Positions 20,471 to 31,089 of a stretch of DNA of 46,195 nt are shown here, piece by piece. The DNA comes from Schoenoplectus triqueter (taxonomy: Eukaryota > Streptophyta > Magnoliopsida > Poales > Cyperaceae). The notes below the pieces were generated by a model. That model searched no databases and was not told the origin of the DNA. It saw nothing but the letters and a program-made list of their open reading frames with translations. A program made the position numbers and the translations under genes. Each line of letters opens with the position of its first letter. The first letter of the stretch is position 1. Location: contig CAXKVV010000337.1 of the NCBI GenBank assembly GCA_964058805.1, forward strand, positions 1-46,195, in the 5' to 3' direction.

Positions 20471-22635
20471 TAACGCTATTTAATATTAATTCTCCTCAGT
20501 GTCATTCTGTGGCCAAAATATTAATCTAACAAATTTCAAACATATATGATATTTTGAATCTTACTGTGTATGTATAAAAAAATTATTAGAAAAGTTAAAC
20601 TGCTGATATATTATCAATTATTCAAATAAAATATATTAAATTTGAACCAAATATGTACTAACTATACGATTGTAAATGGAAACTAAACTAATAGTTTAAG
20701 AGCTAATTATAATGATATTAAAAATATCATAGATTCAAACTCCGTGGGCGTAAAATAGAGAATATGAGCCTTTACCTTCGCTTAAAAACTATAAATATGG
20801 ACCGATTTAACTTCATGAAATAAATTACAAAGTACATAACATACAAGAGAATTAATTGAATTAGTCAAGAAGGGGCTTATTTGCAAAATATATTAGATTT
20901 AAAAATCATCACTGTTATCATTTGGAATTAATGTTTTGAAACAAGTTGCAGGAACCATGTACATATATCCGCCCAGTCGGTATATTTAGCTGTGTTTTTA
21001 TTAAATTTAACATGTCATTTTATAGGAAAAAATCTAAAATTATTTTAAAATCTAATTATATTTGACTGATTGTTTTAAATAACTCCACTTTCTTCATTTA
21101 TTTTTATTTTTTCCATAATACATAAAGGTCAAACTATCTTTACTAATTATATTTTTATTTTTTACATTTCAATCACTAAAAAATTAAAACTAAAATATTA
21201 AAAATAAAATAATTGAATGTTACTAATATCATTTTCTCTATGTACACATACAAAATCATATTTTCAACTTTATTTTCCTTGACATCAAACAACTTATAAA
21301 AATGTACCACTATTGATTTTTTTTATCTTATCGATTCATATATAACGAAAATAAAAAAATTAAAATTGCATCTAATTGTTTTATTTTATTGTCTACATTA
21401 TTAGAGTTTTCATGTTAAACCCGTAAAATAAATAGTAAGCTATAAATGTGAGTTGGATAAAATAATGTTATTAGCGATGACGAAGAACTATTTTAAGTTA
21501 AATAGAAACTAAATCCAAGTGAAACATTGAAAAGTGAATAAATAATAACTACAAGTTAATAATGATGAAAGCAATTATAACCTTTTTACCACCTTAATAT
21601 AAGATAGCCTTACAATCATATTAAAAATAAAAATATTTGAACCCCTCTCAAAATGTACAATTATACATTCACATTATTTGCGTGTTTAATCAGACGTGCG
21701 AAACATACCCTATACATCCACATATCTATTTAGTTCACTATGCAATGGTCGATTGCAAACGTACTTAGACCACATTTTAGAATATTGATGAAATACTTGG
21801 AATATTTTCATCCTTGTAATTGTTAATTAAATGATTAATTGCCATATTTCCAATTTAAAAATTTATTACAAAATATCTCAATCCTTGAGACTATCATTCG
21901 CTGACAAGATAATACAACAATCTATGTAATTTGAAAAACTAATTTCTCACATCACTTGCAAATGAATTGCAATTGCAAACGCTAACATAGAACCGCAGAA
22001 AGACTTGCTAAAATCTAAGTTATGAAATTAGCTGGCCAACTTTGAAGTAATATATGATGCTTTCTCTTTTCTTTGAAGTAATATATGATGCTTTCTCTTT
22101 TTTTATGAAATTAGCTGAAATACTGTCTACCAAATGCTAAACAGTTTACTGTCCTATTCGCCCCGATTAAGAAACAACGGCAGAGACCCAAATACAAAGC
22201 AAAATATTCGGAGAGAAACGAAGGTGTAACACTTCATGAGCACTTTAGAAAGTAATTACCAAACACCTAAAATTGGACCTTAATTGTACAGTGAAATCAT
22301 CACAATCCGCACATTACATAACCTAATCGATTCAAAAGATAACACAGTCAAGCTACACTGACAACGGCCATAATTAAATCGAGGTCTTTTCTCAATAGTA
22401 CAGTTGAACTAAAACCACATCTACTACTTCACATACACTTCTCCTCCAGATTAGCTTACATCACAGAACAAGCACAAAAAAAGTAACAAACTTGCACAAA
22501 TTAAAATTAGAAAGAAGAAAAAAGAAACCTACACCAAATAAGCCTAAATCCAATCCTTCCTTGCAACCACACATTTCACAAGCATGCCCCCAAATTAGCC
22601 TTGGTAAAAGAGGAATTTAAATATTTAATCCCCCA
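20471..22635. other. AT-rich intergenic region and HMGA 3' side
   Basis: No gene recognised. A 31-bp tandem duplication starts TTTGAAGTAATATATGATG at 22041 and 22072. The last 300-400 bases before 22637 are less AT-rich and are probably the HMGA 3' untranslated region. Confidence 0.5.
22041..22102. repeat. 31-bp tandem duplication
   Basis: Two adjacent copies of a 31-bp unit (22041-22071 and 22072-22102), identical as read. Confidence 0.85.
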
Positions 22636-22636
22636 G

Positions 22637-23252
22637 CTACTCTTGAGCCTGTTCAGACGTCTTTACTTTAGGCGGTCTACCCCTTCCTTTCTTTGCAGGG
22701 TTTGCGCCAGCATCAGCATTGCCTGCTTCCTCACGTGCCTTCTTAGGTGGTCGCCCACGTGACCTGGGCATGCCACTGGTTGCTTTCGCTACAGCCTCTG
22801 CAACTACATCCTTGGGTTTGGGCGGTCTACCACGTGGCTTGGGCGAGGAAGGGGGCTTTGGCACTGGCGCAAGTGGGTCCTTTGGCTTGGGAGGACGACC
22901 CCTTCCACGCTTAGGTGGTGAACCGGGTCCAGCTATGAAATAATTGTTTTTCAGAAAGATCAATTCACCACCCTCCTTCATGCGCGCTAGGTGCGCAGTG
23001 AGTAGAGACGCGTGCGAGTCGGGGAGTTCGCCATACTTCGATTCGATGAATTTCGAAATCGCTGATTTATTTGAACCACTATTATCATTAAGTGTTGTTA
23101 TAGCTGTCAAAATCATCTAAAAAAAGAAAAAAAAATTAGAAAAAAAGGAATGTGGAAAAGAAATTGAAGAGTTGAAAAGCAGTACGAGGTTTTTGTACCT
23201 CAGGGTAAGGTGGGAGTGCTGAACGAGGAGCCTCTTCATTCTCGGTCGCCAT
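22637..23252 (-). CDS. HMGA: HMG-Y-related / HMGA protein: GH1 domain with four AT-hooks
   Basis: Join on the minus strand: exon 1 23252-23199 (18 codons) and exon 2 23116-22637, giving 177 residues. The intron (23198-23117) is GT-AG and phase 0. The spliced protein reads ..SALPPYPE-MILTAI.., the expected start of the linker-histone-like GH1 domain (about 14-85, including GSNKSAISKFIESKYG). Four AT-hooks follow with RGRP cores at about 90, 113, 138 and 163, embedded in Lys/Pro-rich sequence. Proteins of this type bind the minor groove of A/T-rich DNA in the nucleus and act as architectural factors. Length, domain order and the exon break match plant HMG-Y-related proteins. The ATG at 23252 sits in GCC-ATGG-like context on its strand (CCATGGCG). 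No defect is seen. Confidence 0.92.
23117..23198 (-). other. HMGA intron
   Basis: An 82-bp intron, donor GAG|GTACAA and acceptor TTTTTTAG|ATGATT, with a strong polypyrimidine tract. It separates the 18-codon first exon from the rest. Confidence 0.85.
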
Positions 23253-23496
23253 GGAAGAAGAGAAATCCTTTCAAAAGGAAAATGATTTGAATCGGGGTTT
23301 AAAAAAGGAGAGGTCTTGGTTTGGATGGGGGAGGAGGGGAGAAATAGGTAAAGCAGTGAGATTTCCCCTTTTTTTTTCTTTTTTTTTTTGTTTCGGGAAG
23401 GAGATGGGAGGGGATAGTGGATGGACGGGCGAGATGCTTTGGGTCGGTGCAAATCGAACGCCTCAGATTCTTTCCAGAGAATGTCACACGGATTGA

Positions 23497-23504
23497 TGAC
23501 GTGG
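23497..23504. promoter_or_regulatory. bZIP-type ACGT element TGACGTGG upstream of HMGA
   Basis: TGACGTGG (C/G-box hybrid) lies about 245 bp upstream of the HMGA start codon, in a less AT-rich stretch. Motifs of this type bind plant bZIP factors. Its role here is inference. Confidence 0.35.
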
Positions 23505-23869
23505 CGGGCGATGAAGGTGGCCTCTTTCTGGCAATATTTTTTTGGAGTTCGCTCTTTTGTCCCTGACATTAGCTTTATTAAATAAAGGCGATATTTTGCC
23601 CTCGGGATTTATCCATATTCCCCCGTGATGAGGAGGTAGGGGAACAGTGATGGAGGGTATTATCGTCATTTCGTGGACACTAGTTCCGGGCTGCTGTTTG
23701 AATTTTGGAAGGATGAAGGGGAATTTGGAGTCCGGTTTCTCTGTGACTCAAGTCAAGTGAGACCGCAATTATCATTATTTTAAATTTCGTCGTTCTCTGG
23801 CGCCGGATACTTGCCTTTTTTCTTTTTGGTGAAGAATGGGATATTAAGATGGAACGACATGTTGGAGAG

Positions 23870-24345
23870 CAAAAAAAATTTTATTCAGGTATAGTACTTT
23901 TAATCTGATCTTTTTCATCATAGATTAATGAGTTTGATTTAATAATAATAAATTCTTATACATCAAATTCTAAATGAACTTAATTATTTTAATTTTTATA
24001 CTTATTTTTATATTATCATAAATAACTAGAGTTAAAATAATTAATATTTTATCAAATTTTATACTAAATTAAAAAATAACTAACATTTATTAATTTAATA
24101 ATATTTTATTAATTTTATAATAAAATAATTATGTTATTGCATATATTTTTGACTAAATAGTTAAAAATATATGTAAATAACTACATATCGAACTATACGA
24201 ATCGAATTCGAACTAGTTTATTAAAAAAATTATCAAACTGAACTCGAATTGAACTAACAAAAAAGTCTAATCGAACGAACGAACTGAACTCGATCTAAAA
24301 TCAAATCAAACATCGAACGAATTATGATTTTTTCTTGCAGCCCTA
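23870..24345. repeat. hAT-like element, right end only
   Basis: The right end reads, on the minus strand, TAGGGCTGCAAGAAAAAATC, followed inward by repeats of GTTCGTTCGATTAG and GAGTTCAGTTCG type. This is the typical end of plant hAT MITEs with TAGGG-starting TIRs. The matching left end and duplication were not found, so the left border is approximate and the element is probably truncated. Confidence 0.4.
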
Positions 24346-24476
24346 CCAACGCCCTTGTAAATATTTTCCGTAAATGCATTTTTATTTTTACAATTTTGCT
24401 ACGCGAATAATTTAGCTATTTTTCACAAATTTTCTATGCATGCAATTTTAGTTTTACTAACGTGGAAAAATTAATT

Positions 24477-24578
24477 TTTAGAATTTATAAAGAAACAAAT
24501 CATTTGCAATTGAAACGATAGAAATGCTTTAGAATTTATAAAGAAACAAATCATTTGCAATTGAAAGGATAGAAATGC
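24477..24578. repeat. 51-bp tandem duplication
   Basis: The unit starting TTTAGAATTTATAAAGAAAC occurs at 24477 and 24528 with one clear substitution. The second copy ends at the left edge of the next MITE. A third partial match (ATTGAAAGGATAGAAATGC) lies near 25012, beyond that MITE. Confidence 0.85.
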
Positions 24579-24579
24579 G

Positions 24580-24961
24580 TAGGGTGTCAATTATCGACCC
24601 GATCCGACTCAACCTGATCTGAAGATAAAAGGGGTCGGGTATGAGTTTAATTTTTTTGATCCGAATCGGATCGGATCGGCTTCGGGTCAACCCGACCCGA
24701 CCCGATTAATTATGATTTCTGAAGTAATTTTATGATTTAGTACTAATAAAAGCTTAAATCTACATTAATTATATACTAATTAAGATTAATTATAAATTAA
24801 TTAATATTTAATTACTTAAAATTATATAAAAATAATTAATAAATATTTAATTATTTTACACGGGTCGGATATGGGTTAAAAAAATTTATCCGCATTTAAT
24901 CGGGTCGGATAAAAAATAATAATAAAATAATATGATCCGACCCGACCCATTGACACCCCTA
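24580..24961. mobile_element. hAT-type MITE, 382 bp
   Basis: The left end is TAGGGTGTCAATTATC and the right end, on the minus strand, TAGGGGTGTCAATGGG. Flanking 8-mers GAAATGCG (24572-24579) and GAAATTCC (24962-24969) match at 6 of 8. GGGTCGGAT-type words fill the sub-terminal regions and an A/T core lies between. The design is the same as the MITEs at 19301 and 27236. Confidence 0.75.
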
Positions 24962-25239
24962 GAAATTCCTATATCAGTTGTAATGCAAAAAAAATGTGAT
25001 ACTTACAAAAATTGAAAGGATAGAAATGCCTACTAAACTTTATTTTTAATAAGGGAAGGGATCACTTGACAATGACTATCATAACAATTTTAATAATAGA
25101 TTTTCAAATAAATACAAAAAAATTAAAAATAGAAAAAAAATGATAGATATATTCTTTTACTTATAAATTGATGGTGATTCAAATTTTATGTAATTTCATT
25201 ATTATTTGATAGTACATCAAAGTCTGTTAAATTATAACC

Positions 25240-25242
<3 letters not shown>

Positions 25243-25266
<24 letters not shown>
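25243..25266. repeat. (TA)n microsatellite bordering a foldback
   Basis: A pure TA run directly before GTGAGACTATGGTGC. Confidence 0.9.
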
Positions 25267-25270
<4 letters not shown>

Positions 25271-25545
25271 GACTATGGTGCTTTGTGAGACACAATACCT
25301 TCGGTGCTTCGCGTCCTTATCTTAAATTTAAAAGTCCAAACGGTCGATCCAAACTATTAAACATGATATTCATATTAAAATATACTTAGAGACCAATTTT
25401 TTTTCTAGTTTTTTGCTATTTTTTAGATGGGTACAAAATTTGTGATCTAATAGTTTGGATCAGTTATTTTTAACTTGAAATTTGAGATTTTGACGTGGTG
25501 TACAAATATATTTGTGTAATGCGTTGCATTTTAGAGTTCCTTTAT
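25267..25545. repeat. Foldback element in the 25.2-27 kb cluster
   Basis: It starts GTGAGACTATGGTGCTTTG after (TA)n. GATCCAAACTATTA in the left half pairs with TAATAGTTTGGATC in the right half. It ends before (TA)n(GA)n at about 25545-25565. The left end resembles the CTATGGTGCT termini of the element at 9682. Confidence 0.6.
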
Positions 25546-25565
25546 ATATATGTATATAGAGAGAG

Positions 25566-25950
25566 ATAGCTTATGGAGGTTTGCAAAGCAAAAAACCGTT
25601 ATTGCTTCAGAATGAGATTTCATATACCGAAGTTTCAAATGGTCAATCTAAGTTACTCAATAATTTCTTCATGTCAAAATCTTGTACGGTATTAAATTTC
25701 ATGATTTTTTTAATTTTCTAACTATTTTTTAAATTATTTTTAAAAACAGTCCTGAAATAGGCTATTTTCTTATGTTAAACAAGGCTATTTTTAAAAATAA
25801 TTTAAAAAATAGTTAGAAAACTTAAAAAATCATGAAACTTAATATCCTATTAGATTTGGATATGAAGAAATTATTGAGTAACTTAGATTGACTATTTGAG
25901 ATCTCAGGATATGAAATCTCACTCCAATAGTGATGATTTTCTTCCTATCC
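25566..25950. repeat. Foldback element in the 25.2-27 kb cluster
   Basis: It follows a TATATAGAGAGAGA tract. The arms are long: CAATCTAAGTTACTCAATAA on the left has its exact reverse complement on the right, as do TTTTCTAACTATTTTTTAAA-type inner segments. The outer left end contains GGAGGTTTGCAAAGCAAA, similar to the ends of the element at 250. The right outer tip looks shortened. Confidence 0.75.
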
Positions 25951-26092
25951 AAAAAATAGCAAAAAAGTTTCAAAAAATATATAATTTAATTTTTATAAGA
26001 ATTTGATATGGAGAATAAATTGAACAGTTGGATCGGTCATTTTAAATTAAAATTTGAGATTTTGACATGGTACAAAGATTATGGAAATAATA
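25951..26092. repeat. Orphan right arm related to the foldback at 25267
   Basis: It shares TTGGATC(A/G)GT, AAATTTGAGATTTTGAC and TGGTGTAC/TGGTAC spacing with the right half of the 25267-25545 element. It looks like a leftover arm, perhaps cut off by insertion of the 25566-25950 element. Confidence 0.5.
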
Positions 26093-26259
26093 GTATATAA
26101 GGGAAAAAAATGGAGAGAAAGAGGGGATCAATGGACGCGATCACATACGTTCGATCAACCAACAATAAATATTATCCGTCTAATTGAGGGATAAAATGGG
26201 TATAATAAAAATTTACCATGACAAAAAATGAACCCTCCAATTCTTAGATGCTTTATATA

Positions 26260-26298
<39 letters not shown>

Positions 26299-26304
26299 AA
26301 GATA

Positions 26305-26521
26305 TAGACTATTATGAAAACATTTGTATTTTCAGCCGATATACAACACAGATCAAAAACTATATTTTAAAATCTCAAAACACTTCAAATTTTTATATCC
26401 CACAAAGTTTTTAAATGGATAATTTAATGGAAATCATAAATTAAAATTTTTGAGATTTTAAAATATAGTTTTTGATCCATTTACATATAAGTTGAAATAT
26501 AAACGTTTTCACAAGAGTCTA
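26305..26521. repeat. Short foldback in (TA)n(GA)n
   Basis: 217 bp. The left end is TAGACTATTATGAAAACA and the right end, on the minus strand, TAGACTCTTGTGAAAACG. An inner stem GATCAAAAACTATATTTTAA pairs perfectly with its complement near 26455-26476. The left border is a (TA)n then (GA)n tract (about 26262-26299); the right border is a long (TA)n. Its termini match those of the 405-bp palindrome at 30374. Confidence 0.8.

Positions 26522-26523
<2 letters not shown>

Positions 26524-26580
<57 letters not shown>
26524..26580. repeat. Composite (TA)n(GA)n microsatellite
   Basis: A TA run about 35 bases long is followed by about 22 bases of GA repeat. It joins two foldback elements. Confidence 0.9.
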
Positions 26581-26983
26581 TAAAGGTACCGTGAGCTTAA
26601 TCTCACAGAGGTCTTTCGTGAATTTAAATCAAAAAGTATTTCAAATCATCTCAATTTTTTTTATTTTTCACTTTCATTAAATTTTTTATATTGAAATCTT
26701 GTGCGGTACAAAATTTTAGAATGTTTAAAATTTTCTAAATCGCTCTTTTTAATTTTTGAAAATAATGTACAAACATTGAATATTTTATTATTATTTTTAG
26801 AGCCGATTTTCAAAAATTAAAAAGAGGGTTTTAAAAACTCGAAACATCCCAAAATTTTGTACCCCATAAGATTTCAATATGAACAAGTTAATAAGAGTGA
26901 AATTTTTTAATTTGAAGATGATTTAATATACTTTTTGAATTAAACTCACGGAAGATCTCCGTGAGATTATGCTCACGGTATAT
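26581..26983. repeat. Foldback element, same family as 10110-10489
   Basis: It begins TAAAGGTACCGTGAGCTTAA and ends with the complement of ATACCGTGAGC. AGATCTCCGTGAG near the right end pairs with CTCACAGAGGTCT near the left. The centre holds AGAGCCGATTTTC, the equivalent of AGAGCTGATTTTC in the 10110 element. Left border (TA)n(GA)n, right border TATATGTATATATATA. Confidence 0.8.
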
Positions 26984-27235
26984 CCACTATATGTATATAT
27001 ATATATTGAAACTTGCTAAGCGGTAAATGTAGTCAATAATAGTATGATGAAGATTAACGTATTGCTACAAGTGCCAAAAGTACTTACAATTCATTCACAA
27101 AAATAATGAAGAATCTCAAATGCTCACGGGTGGAGCTATGTATAGATAAACACCAACGATGGCCGTTCTTCAATTTTAGCAACTATATATACTATGTACA
27201 TGAATTATATAGGCTAAAATTCTATATATTTTGAC

Positions 27236-27559
27236 TAGAGGTGGCAATCGGACGGGTCGGGTCGGGTTCGGGTTCGGGTTCGGGTCGGGCGGGTCAGGTC
27301 AGTTTGACTTTCTGGAAGAAATCAGGTCGGACCGGGTCGGGTCAGGGTCGGGTCGGGTCGGGTCAATTTACATGTTGTGTTTTTTCAGATCGTTGATAGA
27401 TTTCGATTGGATTGAAGACCATTTGATCTCGGGTCGGGTCGGGTCGGGTCGGGTTCGGGTCGGGTCAGTTTGACTTTCTTAAAAAATCGGGTCGGGTCGG
27501 GTTCGGGTCCGGGCGGGTCGAGCGGATTTGTCGGGTCGGATCGGGTTCTGCCACCTCTA
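27236..27559. mobile_element. hAT-type MITE, 324 bp, perfect 8-bp target duplication
   Basis: ATTTTGAC is present at 27228-27235 and 27560-27567, exactly outside the ends. The left terminus is TAGAGGTGGCAATCGG and the right terminus, on the minus strand, TAGAGGTGGCAGAACCC. The interior is packed with GGGTC/GGGTTC pentamer-like repeats around a short unique core. A TAGAGGTGGCA TIR and an 8-bp duplication are typical of plant hAT MITEs. The perfect duplication suggests a recent insertion. An open frame through the GGGTC repeat is spurious. Confidence 0.92.
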
Positions 27560-27567
27560 ATTTTGAC

Positions 27568-30350
27568 CTTCTTAATTAGCTACTGGTAATATTTAATATG
27601 CTACAATTTTTTTTTGTCTGTGACAAATTAGCACTCAAAACATTTTTTTTTTTGGCAATCAACCTACCTTCTCCTAAACTATGAAATCGATGGTAAGGGG
27701 TCTTTTCTCGACAGTTAGTTACTATGAAATGCTCAATTTTAAATAAGAAATGTTAATAATATATAAAATCAATTATTTGTAGCGCACTATTTAAATGTTC
27801 ATGACAGGTGACTTCATAAATTATTAGAATTTTTGGTAAAATACTTCAAAAAATTATAAGCACTTGGGTCTTATACATGAGTTCTTTGATTTTTTTTATT
27901 TTTGGTTTTAAATATATGCTTTATTTTATTTTTATAGGAAAGGCATAGTTTCATAAATAATAAAAAAAACTAACAATTTTTCTATTTATACATGGACATG
28001 ACAAAAATTATCATGTAATAAATTTTGTATTTCTTAGTTTAAATTTAAAATTGTAAAAAAAGAAAGTATTTAAACAACGATGGTATTATCAAGGTATTAA
28101 TCTAGTCATTTAGTACTTAATATTAGCATTCAATACTAAACTATCATGAGGAGTCACTTTCATTTTTCATCGATTAATTGCATAGTTTATACTCCTACAA
28201 AAAATTTCAAATCAAAGGAGATGCCACCGTGCGAGGTTAAGGGTGCAAACTTATGTGAATAATATTCATTGTATCTAATTCGTATTCGAAAATTTATTGT
28301 AGTAATCCATATCTAAATTTATTGTAGTAAAAATTTTCTGATTTTTTACATCGTTACTTTCCTTATTTGTTATAACCGGGAACTACAAATACAGAAATAA
28401 TCCAATTTATCAAAAATCAAATACTTTCTCTCATTTTATCTATGCTAACGGTTTATTGACTGTACGTTGTAGTAAATGTAAATATTCTTCATGCAAAAGG
28501 TCATATATTTGAAATTTGAATGAAAAGTCTTTTATAAATAATTAAAATTTTGTGACTTGAATCCTGAAATTTATCTTAGAACTATTAAAAAAAAAAACTT
28601 CATCTGAAACCATTGTTTGCTTGAATTCAGACTATTAAGTTCATAGATTTAGTTACAGGATTTTGCTAATCCATTGGTGACGATGTAAATTTGCGGCCCA
28701 ACAACAAGGCCCAAAGATCCAAACTATTAATATTATTAGGTGCGTCCATTGTATTTAAATTATGTAATTAGTTGAGGATAATGATTATGAGACGTAAATA
28801 CACAATTTTTGTTCATGTACAAATAAATATACAAGAGCTAAAAGGAATAATATGCCACTAATAATTATAGGAGAATAGTTGTACAAATTAACTGCGATTT
28901 GCCAATTTCAGATTTCAGATAGATATAGATTAAAAGAACACAAAAGGTTTTGCCACAGTTAATCATCAATGGATTATCACATATTCTCCCGCACAGGCGT
29001 TCGGTTACTTCGGTAGACTGCATTTATACGGTCCGAATTTGTATACTATTTTAAATTTTATAATGTAGGGCGAATTAGAAAGAAAAAAGATAGTGATATA
29101 TATGTCTATACGGATATAAATATAATATATCGGACAGATATGTATTGTTCTTTTTTTATACGTGTATGTAATAAGTTATGAACATTTTTAATTGGCTAAT
29201 GGCTTTATATATAAAAGTTGTTACTGATCAGGATCCATCGAATGATTAAATTTGATTGGATACGCATCACTTGCCATTACGGACTCGATGAGACATAAAT
29301 TTGCTACAACGTCACTATATCTTGATGCTTGGCTGGATTGAGCATTCAGCCTAATTCAGATGGTCAGAGAGAGAACAATAGACTGTTTAAAATCATGGAG
29401 TTCTTTTAAAATTGAGTTCTGATAATACTATAAAATTTATAATACTACATAGTATGCGAATTCACATTTGTAACTATCAATTTACAATTACAACATTAAT
29501 TTAATTTCACTCAAATTCTTTTTTTAATATCCACCTAATTAGTATAAATTTCTCCAAATCCGTCAAAGACATCTTTTCTTATTTTTCTTATTCTTTGTTC
29601 CATTTGAAATTTTGAGAATTTTTTTTTTCTTAGAAGTCATAAAAAATATATATATTATACTTCGTAATCATCATATATAGTTATATTTAGTAGCATGTTT
29701 GATGTATTTTTTTAATTTAGCTACTTTTAGTTCTTTCTTTATATTTGTTTACGATTATGTTGTAATATAAATTAATATGGTATATCTATTTAATATTTTT
29801 TTCTTTGTGATTCTCTAACTACATAAAATATCGACTAATATTTAAAAATATATTATCGATATATAAAAAATGATAAATTCATTATTTTTCTAAAAGAAAA
29901 TTATTTAATAAATATTAGTGAAGATTTTTTTATTAAAAATTTGACACTAAATATGATAATTAGTGAACAGACTTTTATAAAATTTTGACACTAAATTTTA
30001 TAAAAAATTGACACTAATTGTGAAAAATAGTATCATTTTTTTTCCTAAAACTCTGACATTAATTATTATAATTAGTGTTAGATTTTTTTTCCTTTACATC
30101 AGTATTATAATTATTGTGGAATGTTTTAGTGTCAGATAATTTGTTCGACATTACGGACTCAAAAATTCAACACTAATTTATCATTAACTCATGTCAAGGT
30201 TCAAAAACTCATATCAATTGATCAAAGAGTGTTTATAAAGTTTTCTTATATGGAGTAATCCATTGAGACCTATATTCACTTAACAAATGAAACTAAAAAC
30301 ATTTTTAATTCTGATAGATCACAAGCCGTACTTAGCAAAGTAGATTGTGA
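27568..30350. other. AT-rich intergenic region
   Basis: No gene recognised. Between about 29930 and 30200 the words GACACTAA and TTAGTGTC recur in both orientations, as in sub-terminal regions of CACTA-type elements, but no ends were found. Near 28240-28340 there is a GGGTGCAAAC start with AATTCGTATTCG words, a possible hAT-like fragment. Confidence 0.45.
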
Positions 30351-30373
30351 CATCTAAGTTATATATATATATA

Positions 30374-30777
30374 GAGTTAGACTATTGTGAAAACGTTTGC
30401 ATTTCGAGCTCAAGAGCATACGGCTCAAATTTTAACGTAACACGTCCGAAATTCAAAATTATCATTCTCATTAAATTCTTCATATCAAAATATTAGGGGA
30501 TACAAAAATTTGGGGTATTTTAAGTTTTCTAAGTATTTGTTTTGGATTTTTAAAAATCAGCACTAAAATAATAATAAAATATTAAATTATTGTTGCTGAT
30601 TTTAAAATATCCAAAACAAATACTTAGAAAACTCAAAATACCCCAAATTTTTGTATCCCTCAATATTTTGATATTATGAATTTAATGAGAATGATAATTT
30701 TGAATTTGAACGTGTTACGATAAAATTTGAGCCGTATATACTTGACTTGAAATGCAAACGTTTTCACAATAGTCTAA

Positions 30778-30778
<1 letters not shown>
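30374..30778. repeat. 405-bp near-perfect palindrome (foldback element)
   Basis: The left end GTTAGACTATTGTGAAAACG is exactly the reverse complement of the right end. The arms stay nearly identical inward (GCATTT, GGCTCAAATTTTA, TTTGGGGTATTTTAAG, TAAGTATTTGTTTTGGAT) to a short A/T centre near 30580. The whole unit lies between (TA)n on the left and (TC)n(TA)n on the right. It has no coding capacity. It is the best-preserved member of the foldback group. Confidence 0.92.

Positions 30779-30820
<42 letters not shown>
30779..30820. repeat. (TC)n(TA)n composite microsatellite
   Basis: About 22 bases of TC repeat followed by about 20 of TA, abutting the palindrome's right end. Confidence 0.92.
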
Positions 30821-31089
30821 ATGTACACTATAAATATTTTGGTCATGGATAACAATAATCATTACAAACTCATTTCATTTCACGTGTGTTGTTATAAAAA
30901 TTCTCAAAAATATATCTAAAATTATATTTGTCAATTTGTAAAACAATCACATAATAATTTAATAGTTCAATTTTTTTTATGAAATTCAGGTACAAAGCAT
31001 CAGCAAAAGAATATATATGAAAATCTAAAAAAAATAGATTAGAATTGTATTAAACTCAGATAATCAAGTCAATCTTGAGATTCAACCAA

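Noticed and set aside
22719..22943. Gly/Leu-rich plus-strand frame opposite HMGA
   Set aside because: It is the reverse of the AT-hook Pro/Lys-rich coding sequence.
23117..23669. Open frames (both strands) overlapping the HMGA 5' leader and intron
   Set aside because: They run through the predicted intron and untranslated leader and match no family. The spliced HMGA model explains the region better.
27231..27473. Gly/Arg-rich 80-codon frame
   Set aside because: It is produced by the GGGTC repeat of the hAT MITE.
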